Shown one piece after another: positions 18,535 through 27,622 of a stretch of DNA of 64,000 bases (position 1 is its first letter; each line of letters opens with the position of its first letter). Under the pieces are notes generated by a model that worked only from the letters and a program-made list of their open reading frames with translations, made no database searches and was not told where the DNA came from. Position numbers and translations under genes: made by a program. The DNA comes from Oceaniferula flava. Its GTDB lineage: Bacteria; Verrucomicrobiota; Verrucomicrobiia; Verrucomicrobiales; Akkermansiaceae. The stretch is taken from contig NZ_JAFBGL010000009.1 of assembly GCF_016811075.1 (NCBI RefSeq), positions 62,001 through 126,000 of the forward strand, given 5' to 3'.

Positions 18535-19794
18535 ATGCAAATCTTAGCCGCCACCCGCACCCCGTTCACTCGCATGGGATCCAGCCTCTCTGCCCTGAGC
18601 GCCGCGGAGCTGGGTCGACACGCAGCGTCCGCTCTACTCACCGAGATCGGCATTGACCCCGCCACATTGGACGAGGTGATCATCGGCTGCGTGTGTCAGC
18701 CGGTGGACGCTGCCAACATCGCCCGAGTGATCGCGCTGAAATCCGGAGTCCCCATGGCCGTGCCCGCGGTCACCGTGCACCGAAATTGCGCCTCGGGGAT
18801 GGAGTCCATCACGACGGCGGCCGAACGCATTGCCGCTGGCAGAGGGGGGCTTTATCTGGTCGGTGGCGTCGATAGCATGAGCAACGTGCCTCTGCTCTAC
18901 CGCAAGTCGGCGGTGCAAAAGTTCACCCGGCTCTCGAAGGCCAAGACCTTCGACCAGCGACTCGGTGTCTTCACTTCGTTTCGGCCTGCGGATTTCTCAC
19001 CGGTGATCGGATTAAAACTGGGCCTCAGCGATCCGGTTTCCGGACTGAACATGGGGGAGACCGCCGAGCTGCTGGCGCGTGAATTCAACATCAGCCGGGA
19101 GGAGCAGGATGCCTTCGCCGTTGCGTCCCAACACAAAGCATCTGCCGGGCGAGAGTTTTTAAATGAGGAAATCTCACCCGCCCATATCCGCGGCCAAGTG
19201 GTCGATACCGATGATGGCATCCGCGATGACAGCTCGGTGGAGAAATTGGCCAAGCTGAAGCCGGTGTTTAATCGCACCACCGGCACGGTCACTGCCGGAA
19301 ATTCATCGCAGATCACCGATGGCGCCGTGATGATGTTAGTGGCGACGGATGAAAAGGCGGCGGAGTTGGGAATCGAGCCGCTGGGTCGACTCACAGGATA
19401 CGCTTACACCGGCTGCGATCCGAAACGCATGGGTCTTGGGCCCGTCAAAGCCATTGCCGAGGCTAACCGCCTCACCGGATTGAGCCTGGGGGATGCCGAT
19501 ACGATTGAGATCAACGAGGCCTTCGCGGCCCAGGTGTTAGCCTGCTGCAAGGCACTGTCAGACCCCGGCTATGCGTCACGTGCAGGCCTGGAAAATCCCC
19601 TCGGTGAGATCCCGGCGGAAAAGCTCAACCCGCACGGTGGCGCCATTGCCTTGGGACATCCGGTCGGGGCGACCGGATCGCGTCTGGTCTACACCGCCTT
19701 GCATCAACTTCAGAAAAACGGAGGCAAGCGCGCTCTGACATCTCTCTGCGTCGGCGGAGGGCAGGGGGCTGCACTCTGGTTGGAAACCAATTAA
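18535..19794 (+). CDS. Acetyl-CoA C-acyltransferase (3-ketoacyl-CoA thiolase)
   Basis: The 419-aa thiolase has the acyl-accepting cysteine at C85 (HRNCASGME), the INEAFAAQ motif, NPHGGAIALGHPVGATGSR with the catalytic His, and the second catalytic Cys in SLCVGGGQGAALW. It catalyses thiolytic cleavage of 3-ketoacyl-CoA, the last step of beta-oxidation. It begins 20 bp after the ligase gene and ends 12 bp before the FadJ-like gene, matching a two-subunit fatty-acid oxidation complex. Confidence 0.94.
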   Translation: MQILAATRTPFTRMGSSLSALSAAELGRHAASALLTEIGIDPATLDEVIIGCVCQPVDAANIARVIALKSGVPMAVPAVTVHRNCASGMESITTAAERIAAGRGGLYLVGGVDSMSNVPLLYRKSAVQKFTRLSKAKTFDQRLGVFTSFRPADFSPVIGLKLGLSDPVSGLNMGETAELLAREFNISREEQDAFAVASQHKASAGREFLNEEISPAHIRGQVVDTDDGIRDDSSVEKLAKLKPVFNRTTGTVTAGNSSQITDGAVMMLVATDEKAAELGIEPLGRLTGYAYTGCDPKRMGLGPVKAIAEANRLTGLSLGDADTIEINEAFAAQVLACCKALSDPGYASRAGLENPLGEIPAEKLNPHGGAIALGHPVGATGSRLVYTALHQLQKNGGKRALTSLCVGGGQGAALWLETN

Positions 19795-19806
19795 CCACTC
19801 ACCATC

Positions 19807-21804
19807 ATGGCTAACATAAAAAGATCCACCGAAGACCATATCGCCATTCTCACTTTCGACCGGGAGAACAGTGGTGCGAATATTTTTGATCGTGATGTGT
19901 TGTTAGAACTCGATGACCACATTGCCACGATCGAGCAAGACTCGGCATTGCAGGGCTTGCTCATCAACTCGGCCAAACGATCCATCTTTATTGCCGGAGC
20001 GGACATCAAGACCTTATTCAGTGCCCCGAAGGATGAGTTGGCGCAGTTGTTGGAGCTGGGGCAGCGTGTGTTTGATCGTCTGGCGGCGCTGAAAATCACC
20101 ACCGTCGCGGCGATTCACGGTGCCTGCGCCGGAGGTGGCTGTGAGCTGGCCTTAGCCTGCGATTGGCGCGTGCTCTCGGATGCGTCCGCCACCCGGATAG
20201 GTCTGCCGGAGACGCAGTTGGGGATTTTACCGGCTTGGGGTGGCTCGACCCGGCTCCCGAACATGATCGGGCTACCTGACGCTCTCGGCCTGATCCTTGC
20301 CGGTAAACTGCTCAAAGCCGGTGCCGCCAAACACAAGGGGCTGGCTGATGCTGTCTGTCCACCCGAGGACCTCAAAGATTACGCCAAAACATTTCTGCAA
20401 CGAGGGAAACGGAAATACGATTCCCACTCCATGCTGCACAACCGCCTCAGCGTTTCGATGATTCGGAAGAAGGCCGAGGCCAATGTGATGAAGAAAACGC
20501 GCGGACTGTATCCCGCCGCGCTGAAGGCCTTGGAGGTCGTCTCTGGGGCGGTGAACTGCAGTCATCACGACAGCTTGGGGAATGAGCGCGCGGCCTTCTT
20601 GGAGCTGGCCGAACTCCCGCAGACCAAGCGGCTGATCGGTTTGTTTTTCCTCAATGAACGCTTCAAAAAACTCAAGCCTAACGATGTTGGTCCAGCACCG
20701 GTCGAGACCGTGGCGACCATTGGCGCCGGCGTCATGGGCTCTGGCATTGCTTACTGGCTGAGCACCCGTGGCAAGAAGGTCATTCTCCAAGATATCAACG
20801 ACGAAGCCATCGCCAAAGGTCTGGCTGGCATTGAAAAGCTCTATCAGGGGTCGGTGAAAAAACGGGTGATGTCCAAGGTGGAGGCCGTCCGTGGTTTCGA
20901 CCTCATTCATGCCTCGGCCAATCGTGTGCCACTGCAGCTCTGCGATATGGTGATCGAGGCCGCTTCGGAGAATCTGGAGATTAAAAAGAAGATCTTCGCG
21001 GATCTCAGTGAGCGCACGAGTGCAAAGACGATCTTAGCCACCAACACCTCGGCCCTGCCGATCCATGAGCTGGCTCCTGTCATCAGCCACCCGGAACGAC
21101 TCGTGGGGCTGCACTTTTTCAACCCGGTGCATCGCATGAAACTGGTCGAGGTGGTGCAAACGGAAAGCACCTCTCCGGAGACGCTGGCAACCGCCGTGGC
21201 TTTTGTGCAGAAAATTGGCAAGCTGCCGGTGGTGGTGAAAGATCGACCTGGCTTCCTGGTGAATCGGATTTTACTGCCGTATCTGGTGGAGGCAGGGGAG
21301 ATGTTCTCCCGAGGCGGCGACCCCCGGGAGATCGATCGGGCGATGCTCGATTTTGGCATGCCCATGGGGCCGATCAGGCTGCTGGATGAGGTTGGACTCG
21401 ATGTCGGGATCCACGTCGCCAAAACCTTGGCCGCCGCCTTTCCAGATCGCATGAAGGTGCCGGAGATCCTCACTGAGATGGTTGAGCAAGGGTTCTTGGG
21501 TAAGAAAACGGGGCAAGGGTTCTATCTCTATCAGGGCAGTGGCGAGCTAGTGCCGAACCCAGAGGTGTTAGCCATGCGAACTGGGCATGAAGCGCCTGAG
21601 GACATTGCCGCAAAGCTGGCCGGCATGATGACGGATGAAGCCATTCTCTGCCTGGACGAAGGTGTCGCCTCGGCGCCCGAGGATATCGATTTCGCCATGG
21701 TCATGGGCACCGGTTTCGCACCCTTCCGTGGTGGTCCGCTGCGCTACAGTGACGATAACGATCTGCACAAGCGCAAGTTTTACCAACAATCACCCAGCCC
21801 CTAA
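19807..21804 (+). CDS. Bifunctional enoyl-CoA hydratase / 3-hydroxyacyl-CoA dehydrogenase (FadJ/FadB-like)
   Basis: The 665-aa protein has two fused domains. Residues 1-190 are a crotonase: the oxyanion region is GACAGGGCELALACDWR and the catalytic Glu lies in LPETQLGILPAWGG. Residues from about 300 on are a Rossmann dehydrogenase, with NAD site GAGVMGSGIAYW and catalytic His in GLHFFNPVHRMKLVEV, followed by two C-terminal helical dehydrogenase domains. It catalyses hydration and oxidation of enoyl-CoA. It is slightly shorter than E. coli FadJ, and the C-terminal domain ends soon after the motif GFAPFRGGPLRY. Confidence 0.94.
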   Translation: MANIKRSTEDHIAILTFDRENSGANIFDRDVLLELDDHIATIEQDSALQGLLINSAKRSIFIAGADIKTLFSAPKDELAQLLELGQRVFDRLAALKITTVAAIHGACAGGGCELALACDWRVLSDASATRIGLPETQLGILPAWGGSTRLPNMIGLPDALGLILAGKLLKAGAAKHKGLADAVCPPEDLKDYAKTFLQRGKRKYDSHSMLHNRLSVSMIRKKAEANVMKKTRGLYPAALKALEVVSGAVNCSHHDSLGNERAAFLELAELPQTKRLIGLFFLNERFKKLKPNDVGPAPVETVATIGAGVMGSGIAYWLSTRGKKVILQDINDEAIAKGLAGIEKLYQGSVKKRVMSKVEAVRGFDLIHASANRVPLQLCDMVIEAASENLEIKKKIFADLSERTSAKTILATNTSALPIHELAPVISHPERLVGLHFFNPVHRMKLVEVVQTESTSPETLATAVAFVQKIGKLPVVVKDRPGFLVNRILLPYLVEAGEMFSRGGDPREIDRAMLDFGMPMGPIRLLDEVGLDVGIHVAKTLAAAFPDRMKVPEILTEMVEQGFLGKKTGQGFYLYQGSGELVPNPEVLAMRTGHEAPEDIAAKLAGMMTDEAILCLDEGVASAPEDIDFAMVMGTGFAPFRGGPLRYSDDNDLHKRKFYQQSPSP

Positions 21805-21819
21805 CAACTATATAAAACC

Positions 21820-23664
21820 ATGAGCGAAGAATACAAATCTACCATCGATACCTCAAGCATGTCCGAGGGCCAGCGCGCCGCTCTGGAAATGGCGGAAGAG
21901 TCGCGCGATACCCGCGCGGCATCCGGTTTTGCCTCCAGCTTGTTCATGGGCGTGCCGGATTTTTCCAAGATCACTCCCTTCACTCGACAGAGTCCGGAGG
22001 ATCAGCAAGCGGGGGACGAGTTCATCGCCCAACTGGATGCGTATTTGAAAAATCATACCGACCCGGATGCGATCGATCGCGAAGGTGAGATCCCCGACGA
22101 AGTCTTCAAGGGACTCGCTGAGCTGGGGTCATTCGGCATCAAAATCCCGAAGGAATACGGCGGTCTCGGGCTCTCGCAAACGAATTACTCGCGTGCCGCG
22201 ATGCTGTTGGGAACCTGGTGTGGCAACATGACCGCGCTCCTATCCGCGCACCAGTCCATCGGGGTGCCTCAGCCGCTGATTGTTTTTGGCACCGAGGAGC
22301 AGAAGAAAAAATACCTGCCGCACTGCGCTGCCGGTGGTGTGTCCGCTTTTGCTCTCACAGAGGTCGGCGTGGGGTCTGACCCCGCCCGGATGAAAACCAC
22401 CGCCACCAAGAGCGAGGACGGATCGCATTTTCTGCTCACCGGCGAGAAACTGTGGTGCACGAACTTGCTGAAATCACGCTACATCATCGTGATGGCCAAG
22501 ACGCCGACCGAGGCGAAACCACATTCCACCACCGCTTTTTTAGTCGATACCGAAGCCGAAGGGGTGAAAATTGTTAGGCGCTGCCACTTCATGGGGCTAA
22601 AGGCGCTCTACAATGGGGTAGTGAAGTTCACCAATGTTAGAATCCCGAAGGAGGATGTGGTGCATGAGGAAGGCAAGGGCTTGAAGGTGGCGCTGACGAC
22701 GCTGAACACGGGTCGCCTAACACTTCCTGCCGCGTGCAGCGGTCTGATGCGCGAGTGCATCGATATCTGCCTACGCTGGTGCCGCGAGCGCGAGCAGTGG
22801 GGGGCACCGATTGGCAAACACGCCGCCATCGCTGGCAAGCTAGCCGATATGGCGGCCGATGCCTTTGCCACCGAGGCGATGGTTTACTACGTCTCTGCCT
22901 TGGTGGATGCCGATAAAAAAGCCGACATCCGCATCGAGGCCGCGATGGCCAAGCTCTGGGGAACCGAAGCCGGTTGGCACACGGTGGACGAAACTATGCA
23001 GATTCGTTCCGGCCGTGGTTACGAAACGGCCGACTCTCTGCGCGCCCGTGGGGAGTCGCCTGATCCGGTCGAGCGCATGTTTCGTGATTGTCGAATCAAT
23101 ACCATTTTCGAAGGCTCGAGCGAGATCATGCGCTTGTTCATCGCCCGTGAAGCGCTCGACCCCCATCTGCGCCGCGGCGCTGCCGCCATCGATACCCGCT
23201 TACCGATGGGTGACCGGCTGTCTGCCGGTGCCAAAGCCGGCATGCACTACGCTTTTTGGTATCCTGCTCGATTCCTGCCACGTGGAGCGGGTATCCCTGA
23301 TGAGATGCACCCGACCTTGCGAAAACACATGAGTGCGATTAACCGGCTCAGTGCCAAGTTGGCGCGGAGTCTGTTCATGGCGATGGTTTTCAATGGCCCG
23401 AAATTGGAAAAACTTCAGCTTCTGTTAGGTCGCTACGTCGACATCGCCACCGAGCTCTTCGCGATGTCTTGTGCCTGCTCTCGGGCACAAGCTGAGATCA
23501 AGCGTCAGGCGAAGGATGTGTTAGGAAATAATGCGCTGCAAACGTCGGACTACATCTGTCGCCGTGGCTGTCGTCGGATCGCTACTTGGTTCACCGAAGC
23601 TGGCAAGGCCCCGGACGCCGAAGGCTACAAACTCGCTCAGAAATTGATGCAGCACGAAGACTAA
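21820..23664 (+). CDS. Acyl-CoA dehydrogenase (long form)
   Basis: The 614-aa protein catalyses the first, FAD-dependent step of beta-oxidation. Visible motifs are AFALTEVGVGSDPARM (FAD and substrate binding), LWCTN, and RMFRDCRINTIFEGSSEIMRLFI, which contains the family glutamate region. The extra C-terminal 150 residues match the longer very-long-chain/ACAD9-like architecture rather than the usual 380-residue form. It is the last gene of the patatin-ligase-thiolase-FadJ operon. No etfAB genes are adjacent, so the electron acceptor is encoded elsewhere. Confidence 0.93.
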   Translation: MSEEYKSTIDTSSMSEGQRAALEMAEESRDTRAASGFASSLFMGVPDFSKITPFTRQSPEDQQAGDEFIAQLDAYLKNHTDPDAIDREGEIPDEVFKGLAELGSFGIKIPKEYGGLGLSQTNYSRAAMLLGTWCGNMTALLSAHQSIGVPQPLIVFGTEEQKKKYLPHCAAGGVSAFALTEVGVGSDPARMKTTATKSEDGSHFLLTGEKLWCTNLLKSRYIIVMAKTPTEAKPHSTTAFLVDTEAEGVKIVRRCHFMGLKALYNGVVKFTNVRIPKEDVVHEEGKGLKVALTTLNTGRLTLPAACSGLMRECIDICLRWCREREQWGAPIGKHAAIAGKLADMAADAFATEAMVYYVSALVDADKKADIRIEAAMAKLWGTEAGWHTVDETMQIRSGRGYETADSLRARGESPDPVERMFRDCRINTIFEGSSEIMRLFIAREALDPHLRRGAAAIDTRLPMGDRLSAGAKAGMHYAFWYPARFLPRGAGIPDEMHPTLRKHMSAINRLSAKLARSLFMAMVFNGPKLEKLQLLLGRYVDIATELFAMSCACSRAQAEIKRQAKDVLGNNALQTSDYICRRGCRRIATWFTEAGKAPDAEGYKLAQKLMQHED

Positions 23665-23674
23665 AAGACCGCAG

Positions 23675-23824
23675 GTCGGTAGGGATGATTGGCCTCAATC
23701 ATCCGGACCGAAGCGATTGATGTCGGTTACAAGAATGCGCTTTCAATGGCTTCGATCTGAATGTGTTCGAGGATCAATGATCGATGATGCCATCCGGAAG
23801 ATTGAGGCCAATCTTCCCTACCGC
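23675..23824. repeat. REP-like palindromic inverted pair
   Basis: Arm 1 (23675-23706) and arm 2 (23793-23824) are nearly perfect inverted copies about 32 bp long. Each contains its own palindrome centred on GGCC (GATGATTGGCCTCAATCATC and GAAGATTGAGGCCAATCTTC). Between them CGAAGCGATTGA pairs with TCAATGGCTTCG with one mismatch, giving a third nested hairpin. The whole 150 bp could fold as one structured unit. It starts 10 bp after the acyl-CoA dehydrogenase stop. I saw no second copy in the window. Confidence 0.75.
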
Positions 23825-23907
23825 TACGCCCGAGAAAAAACCGACAGTTTGATGCTGAAATGCATTGACCCTGGTTGGGGCTGGGATTACTGACGACGGC
23901 AATTCGT

Positions 23908-24351
23908 ATGCTTGCCGTATCGACACCTTGGATGAGCTCCTTCCGCCACAGAGTGGTTGAAGGGATCCGTGTCGGTTTGATCTTTTTGCTGACGCTGCTG
24001 ATTAGCGGTCTGCTACCGATGTTGATCCAAACTTACGGCTATTACGACATGGCGCAGAAGTCAGGCGGCATCGAAAACATCGTCGAAGTGGTCACCGAGG
24101 CACCGGCCTGTGAGTTCTGTATCGCCGCGCAGGAGCTACAGAATAAGTCGGAGCCCGACAAGCAAGCGCCGGTGAACGAAGACCGGGTGGAAATTGTTAA
24201 AAGCCACGCGATTTTCCACGATCAAGATTTTTTCAGAGCCCCACCTGTCGGCCCATTTGAGGCAGGCCGGAAATCTCGCTCTGGTGATGAATTGGCACCC
24301 GACAGTTGGGTGCTGGCTCCGGTGACACCACCGCCGGAAGTTTTTGGATAA
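23908..24351 (+). CDS. Small membrane protein with CxxC motif
   Basis: The protein has 147 aa from the ATG at 23908; a TTG start at 23875 is possible. One N-terminal membrane helix (GLIFLLTLLISGLLPMLI) is followed by a short periplasmic part with APACEFCIAAQE. A CxxC motif after a single helix recalls DUF2946-like proteins near metal-resistance genes, but the match is weak. It precedes a Met/His-rich outer-membrane barrel gene by 143 bp, which suggests a shared metal-related role. Confidence 0.6.
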   Translation: MLAVSTPWMSSFRHRVVEGIRVGLIFLLTLLISGLLPMLIQTYGYYDMAQKSGGIENIVEVVTEAPACEFCIAAQELQNKSEPDKQAPVNEDRVEIVKSHAIFHDQDFFRAPPVGPFEAGRKSRSGDELAPDSWVLAPVTPPPEVFG

Positions 24352-24494
24352 TACACAGCATGTCGCCCCCATGTGTGAGGGCGCTATTTGATGACTCGAT
24401 TTCCCCGGCCACGCTTCTGAGTGGTAGGAAATCCCGCCTTGTCCGTGCGCGGTAAAACCATGCGGACACCAACCATTACTTATTATTATCCAAA

Positions 24495-25529
24495 ATGAAT
24501 TCTTTTAAAAAATCGATGATCCTCGGCGCGGCCGCAGGACTTACTTCAGGTCTGGCCCTCGCCGGAGAAGCCACTGGCAGCCTGACTACTCCAACCACCT
24601 CAGACTACGATGCCCACCGTGTCGACGCCCACGCGCCCATCGGTGTCATGGGGGATCACACCCACGAAGTCGGCGAGTGGATGCTTTCCTACCGCTACAT
24701 GTTCATGAGCATGGACGGCCAACGCGCCGGCACGAACTCGCTTTCCAGCCAGCAGGTATTTGGTCGTGGCTACATGATGGCCGCCACCGAGATGGACATG
24801 GAAATGCACATGTTCGGGCTGATGTATGCGCCCAGCGAGCGCCTCACTCTGATGGCGATGGCCAATTACGTGCGCAAGGACATGACCATGGAAATGATGT
24901 CCGGCATGGAACACAGCCACTCCAGTGAGGGACTCGGTGATGTGACTGTGGGTGCTCTCTTGAGCGTCTACGATCGTGGTGCGCACCGTGTGCACCTCAA
25001 CCTCGGCTTGGTGCTTCCTACCGCGGAGGTGGACGTGAAAGATAGCGGTGTCTATCAGCCCTATGGTATGCAGCTCGGTAGTGGCACTTGGGACGCTCAG
25101 TTCGGGGTGACATACACCGGGCAAAGCGAGAACTGGTCATGGGGCGCCCAGCTGCTGGGACGGGTCGGACTGGAAGACGAAAACGAGAGCGGTTTCTCCT
25201 ACGGGGACTCCCTGACCGCGACCACTTGGTTGGCGAGAAAGCTGACCGATTCCGTTAGTTTGTCCGCTCGTCTGGCATACGTTACCCAGGATCGTGTCGA
25301 TGGCCACTATGACGGTCCGCACAGCCACCACGCACCTTCCCATTTCCAAGAAAACTACGGGGGGGATGTTCTTGAGGCGGGGCTTGGAGTCAACTTCCTG
25401 TTCCAGAACGGTGTTCTCAAAGGTCACCGTCTGGCCGCTGAAGTATTGGTTCCCATCTATCAGGACGCCAATGGTGTCGGCATGGATCGTGACTACACCT
25501 TCACCCTCGGCTGGCAGAAAGCATTCTAA
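24495..25529 (+). CDS. Met/His-rich outer-membrane beta-barrel protein
   Basis: The 344-aa protein has a signal peptide (residues 1-23, cleavage after LALA-GEA) and alternating amphipathic strands ending in an aromatic residue (GWQKAF), typical of outer-membrane barrels. It has many Met and His residues, for example EMDMEMHMFGLMYAP, MTMEMMSGMEHSHSS and HYDGPHSHHAPSHF. It resembles transporter-like barrels of the phenol MetA-degradation superfamily that occur in copper loci, and Met/His clusters are known copper ligands. The copper role is inferred. A strong terminator follows the stop. Confidence 0.75.
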   Translation: MNSFKKSMILGAAAGLTSGLALAGEATGSLTTPTTSDYDAHRVDAHAPIGVMGDHTHEVGEWMLSYRYMFMSMDGQRAGTNSLSSQQVFGRGYMMAATEMDMEMHMFGLMYAPSERLTLMAMANYVRKDMTMEMMSGMEHSHSSEGLGDVTVGALLSVYDRGAHRVHLNLGLVLPTAEVDVKDSGVYQPYGMQLGSGTWDAQFGVTYTGQSENWSWGAQLLGRVGLEDENESGFSYGDSLTATTWLARKLTDSVSLSARLAYVTQDRVDGHYDGPHSHHAPSHFQENYGGDVLEAGLGVNFLFQNGVLKGHRLAAEVLVPIYQDANGVGMDRDYTFTLGWQKAF

Positions 25530-25548
25530 GAAATCCTTCTAGCAATAC

Positions 25549-25582
25549 AGCCCCATTCGGTGAGAACCGGATGGGGCTTTTT
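25549..25582 (+). terminator. Terminator of the Met/His-rich barrel gene
   Basis: A stem AGCCCCAT/ATGGGGCT extended by CGG/CCG pairs (25549-25578) is followed by a T run. It begins 20 bp after the stop codon. Confidence 0.88.
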
Positions 25583-25705
25583 GGTGGATGGATCGGTCTG
25601 TTCTCCGGTAGGTTCTATATGGCCTTAGATCAACTTGCGACGCGGCTAGCTGATGGCTCTGCACAAATCTCCCGGAGATTGTCTCTTGCTTCGGCAGCCG
25701 AAGGA

Positions 25706-25993
25706 ATGGATATTTCCTCTATCATGATGCGCCCGCTACTGCTATTGCTCCCAGGAATGTTGATGCTGTTCTCGCTGATGGCTTGCTCGAATGACGTGCG
25801 CGATTGGCAAATGCATGATCCGAACAAAAACGCGACCCTCGCCAGCGATCTCAGCCATCCACGCTACTACAACAGCGAGACCTCGACCACCGAACGTCGC
25901 GCACTGGAAGGTTGGGAAGAGCGGGGGACTTCCGGTGAAAGTAGCACCCGCCTGAGTGGCGAACTTTCCTTGGGCGTGTCGGCCGGTTTTTAA
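25706..25993 (+). CDS. Small lipoprotein of unknown function
   Basis: The protein has 95 aa from the ATG at 25706. The open frame extends to 25571, but that would start inside the terminator, so the internal start with AAGGA before it is preferred. A hydrophobic signal ends in lipobox LMAC. The mature part is polar, and its last residues (LSGELSLGVSAGF) end in a Phe. No family is recognised. It follows the Met/His-rich barrel gene beyond a terminator and may belong to the same functional group. Confidence 0.6.
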   Translation: MDISSIMMRPLLLLLPGMLMLFSLMACSNDVRDWQMHDPNKNATLASDLSHPRYYNSETSTTERRALEGWEERGTSGESSTRLSGELSLGVSAGF

Positions 25994-26006
25994 GGCGGCC
26001 CCAGGG

Positions 26007-27044
26007 TCAGGTCGTGGCTTTCAGAATGGACTTCACCAGCGGTGGCCCGTGGTAAATGAAGCCGGTGTAAAGCTGCACCAATTTGGCTCCCGCCTTGAGC
26101 TTGGCCTGGGCGTCCTCCGCTGTCATGATGCCGCCCACTCCGATGATGGGAACCTGTTCGCCAAGATGACTGTGGAACTCGGCAATGACATCGGTCGCGC
26201 GCGGAGTGAGTGGCGCTCCCGAGAGGCCTCCCGCCTGAGATTCAAAATCACAACCGGCCACTTCCTTGCGGCTGATCGTTGTGTTCGTTGCAATGAGACC
26301 GTCGAGGCCTCCATTGAGGAACACCTTCGCCAGATCCGCAATGTGCTGCGGTTCCAGATCGGGGGCGACCTTGAGAGCGATGGGCACTCTGCGGCCGCTC
26401 GTAGCAGTGAGCCTTTCTTGTTCCTGCTTGAGTGTTTCTAACAATTTAGCTGTTTCGTCGGCCGCTTGAAGGTCGCGCAGACCGGGGGTGTTAGGCGAGG
26501 AAAGGTTGACGGTGATGTAGTCGGCGACGTCCCACGCACCGCGCAGGCAGGCGAGGTAGTCGTCGACCGCGTGCTCGTTCGGCGTCACCTTGTTTTTGCC
26601 GATGTTAAATCCGACCACGCCACCTTGTTTGCGGAAGCTGTGGGAGGCGGCGACGTTGGCCACACCGGCGTCGATGCCTGGGTTGTTGAAGCCCATGCGG
26701 TTAATGATCGCTTCTTTTTCAACGATGCGGAACAGGCGCGGCTGCGGGTTTCCTTCTTGGGGACGCGGGGTGATGGTGCCAATTTCGACCGATCCAAAAC
26801 CGAGCCGACCGAGGGCATCGATGCAGTTGCCCTCCTTATCCAGTCCGGCGGCGAGGCCTACACAGTTAGGAAAGGTGATGCCCATGCATTCCACGGGAGT
26901 CGCCTTGGGCGCGGCACCGCTGAGTGCTGCGAGCAGGTGAGTTTTTTCCAGCCAGCGAAGGCTATCGAGCGAGACATGGTGTGCCTTTTCGGCATCGAGA
27001 CGGAAGAGAAGGTTACGGGCAAAGCGATACTGGCTGGGAGACAT
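26007..27044 (-). CDS. pyrD: Dihydroorotate dehydrogenase (quinone), class 2
   Basis: The 345-aa protein performs the fourth step of pyrimidine synthesis at the membrane. Its N-terminal helix (YRFARNLLFRLDAEKAHHVSL) is the class 2 membrane-association region. FMN-domain motifs are GLAAGLDKEGNCIDALGRLGFG, EIGTITPRPQEGNPQPRLFR, NRMGFNNPG and the catalytic Ser region NLSSPNTPGLRDLQ. The C-terminal phosphate site is GVGGIMTAEDAQAKLKAGAKLVQLYTGFIY. It sits 24 bp downstream of the CII-like regulator gene and probably shares its transcript. Confidence 0.95.
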   Translation of the reverse strand: MSPSQYRFARNLLFRLDAEKAHHVSLDSLRWLEKTHLLAALSGAAPKATPVECMGITFPNCVGLAAGLDKEGNCIDALGRLGFGSVEIGTITPRPQEGNPQPRLFRIVEKEAIINRMGFNNPGIDAGVANVAASHSFRKQGGVVGFNIGKNKVTPNEHAVDDYLACLRGAWDVADYITVNLSSPNTPGLRDLQAADETAKLLETLKQEQERLTATSGRRVPIALKVAPDLEPQHIADLAKVFLNGGLDGLIATNTTISRKEVAGCDFESQAGGLSGAPLTPRATDVIAEFHSHLGEQVPIIGVGGIMTAEDAQAKLKAGAKLVQLYTGFIYHGPPLVKSILKATT

Positions 27045-27068
27045 TAGAAATCGGTGATGGGTGGAGAC

Positions 27069-27563
27069 TTAGTAGAGTGTGGTGCGCGGTTTGTCAGCTT
27101 CTTCCTCTTCTTTCATGAGTTCGAAATCTCCTTCTTCACAGCAGCGGACGAATCCCTCGGCAAAGCTTTTCAGCTTGTCCCAGCAGTGACGGATTTCCTC
27201 GGCTTCATCCGAGGTGATGGAGTTGTCGAGCGCGGCTTGAGAGATACGCGTGAGCAGGCCGGAGAACTGGCCCACGATCTCATTGGTCGCAGGCAGCACT
27301 TCGTAACCTTGGTCGCATTGGCTGTGTGGGTTTCTAACAAAGTATCCGCCGCTCTGTTCGCAGAGCCATTCGATCAGGCTGTAATCCTCGGTGAGGTTGT
27401 GAATTTCCAGCACGCGGTCCAGTGGGTTACGGCTGCCGGATCCTGCCTCGGATTGCTCCTGAGCCCATTTGTAGACGAGCGACAATGACACGCCCAGCTC
27501 GGCGGCAATGGCTTTTGGGCTGCTAGCCTCAAAAGACTTCTTCAGAACCTCATGGGATTTCAT
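27069..27563 (-). CDS. Phage CII-like regulatory protein (chromosomal)
   Basis: The protein has 164 aa from the ATG at 27563. An N-terminal HTH (SPKAIAAELGVSLSLVYKWAQ) is followed by RNPLDRVLEIHNLTEDYSLIEWLCEQSGGYFVRNP, the characteristic layout of the phage regulatory CII (CP76) family. The C-terminal half is helical with two cysteine pairs. No phage genes surround it; it lies immediately upstream of pyrD. The role is probably transcriptional regulation, target unknown. Confidence 0.72.
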   Translation of the reverse strand: MKSHEVLKKSFEASSPKAIAAELGVSLSLVYKWAQEQSEAGSGSRNPLDRVLEIHNLTEDYSLIEWLCEQSGGYFVRNPHSQCDQGYEVLPATNEIVGQFSGLLTRISQAALDNSITSDEAEEIRHCWDKLKSFAEGFVRCCEEGDFELMKEEEEADKPRTTLY

Positions 27564-27622
27564 GACCGATACGCTAGTGAGCTTTGCGGTCACTGGCAAG
27601 CCCCAGCTTTATCTCAGCCACG

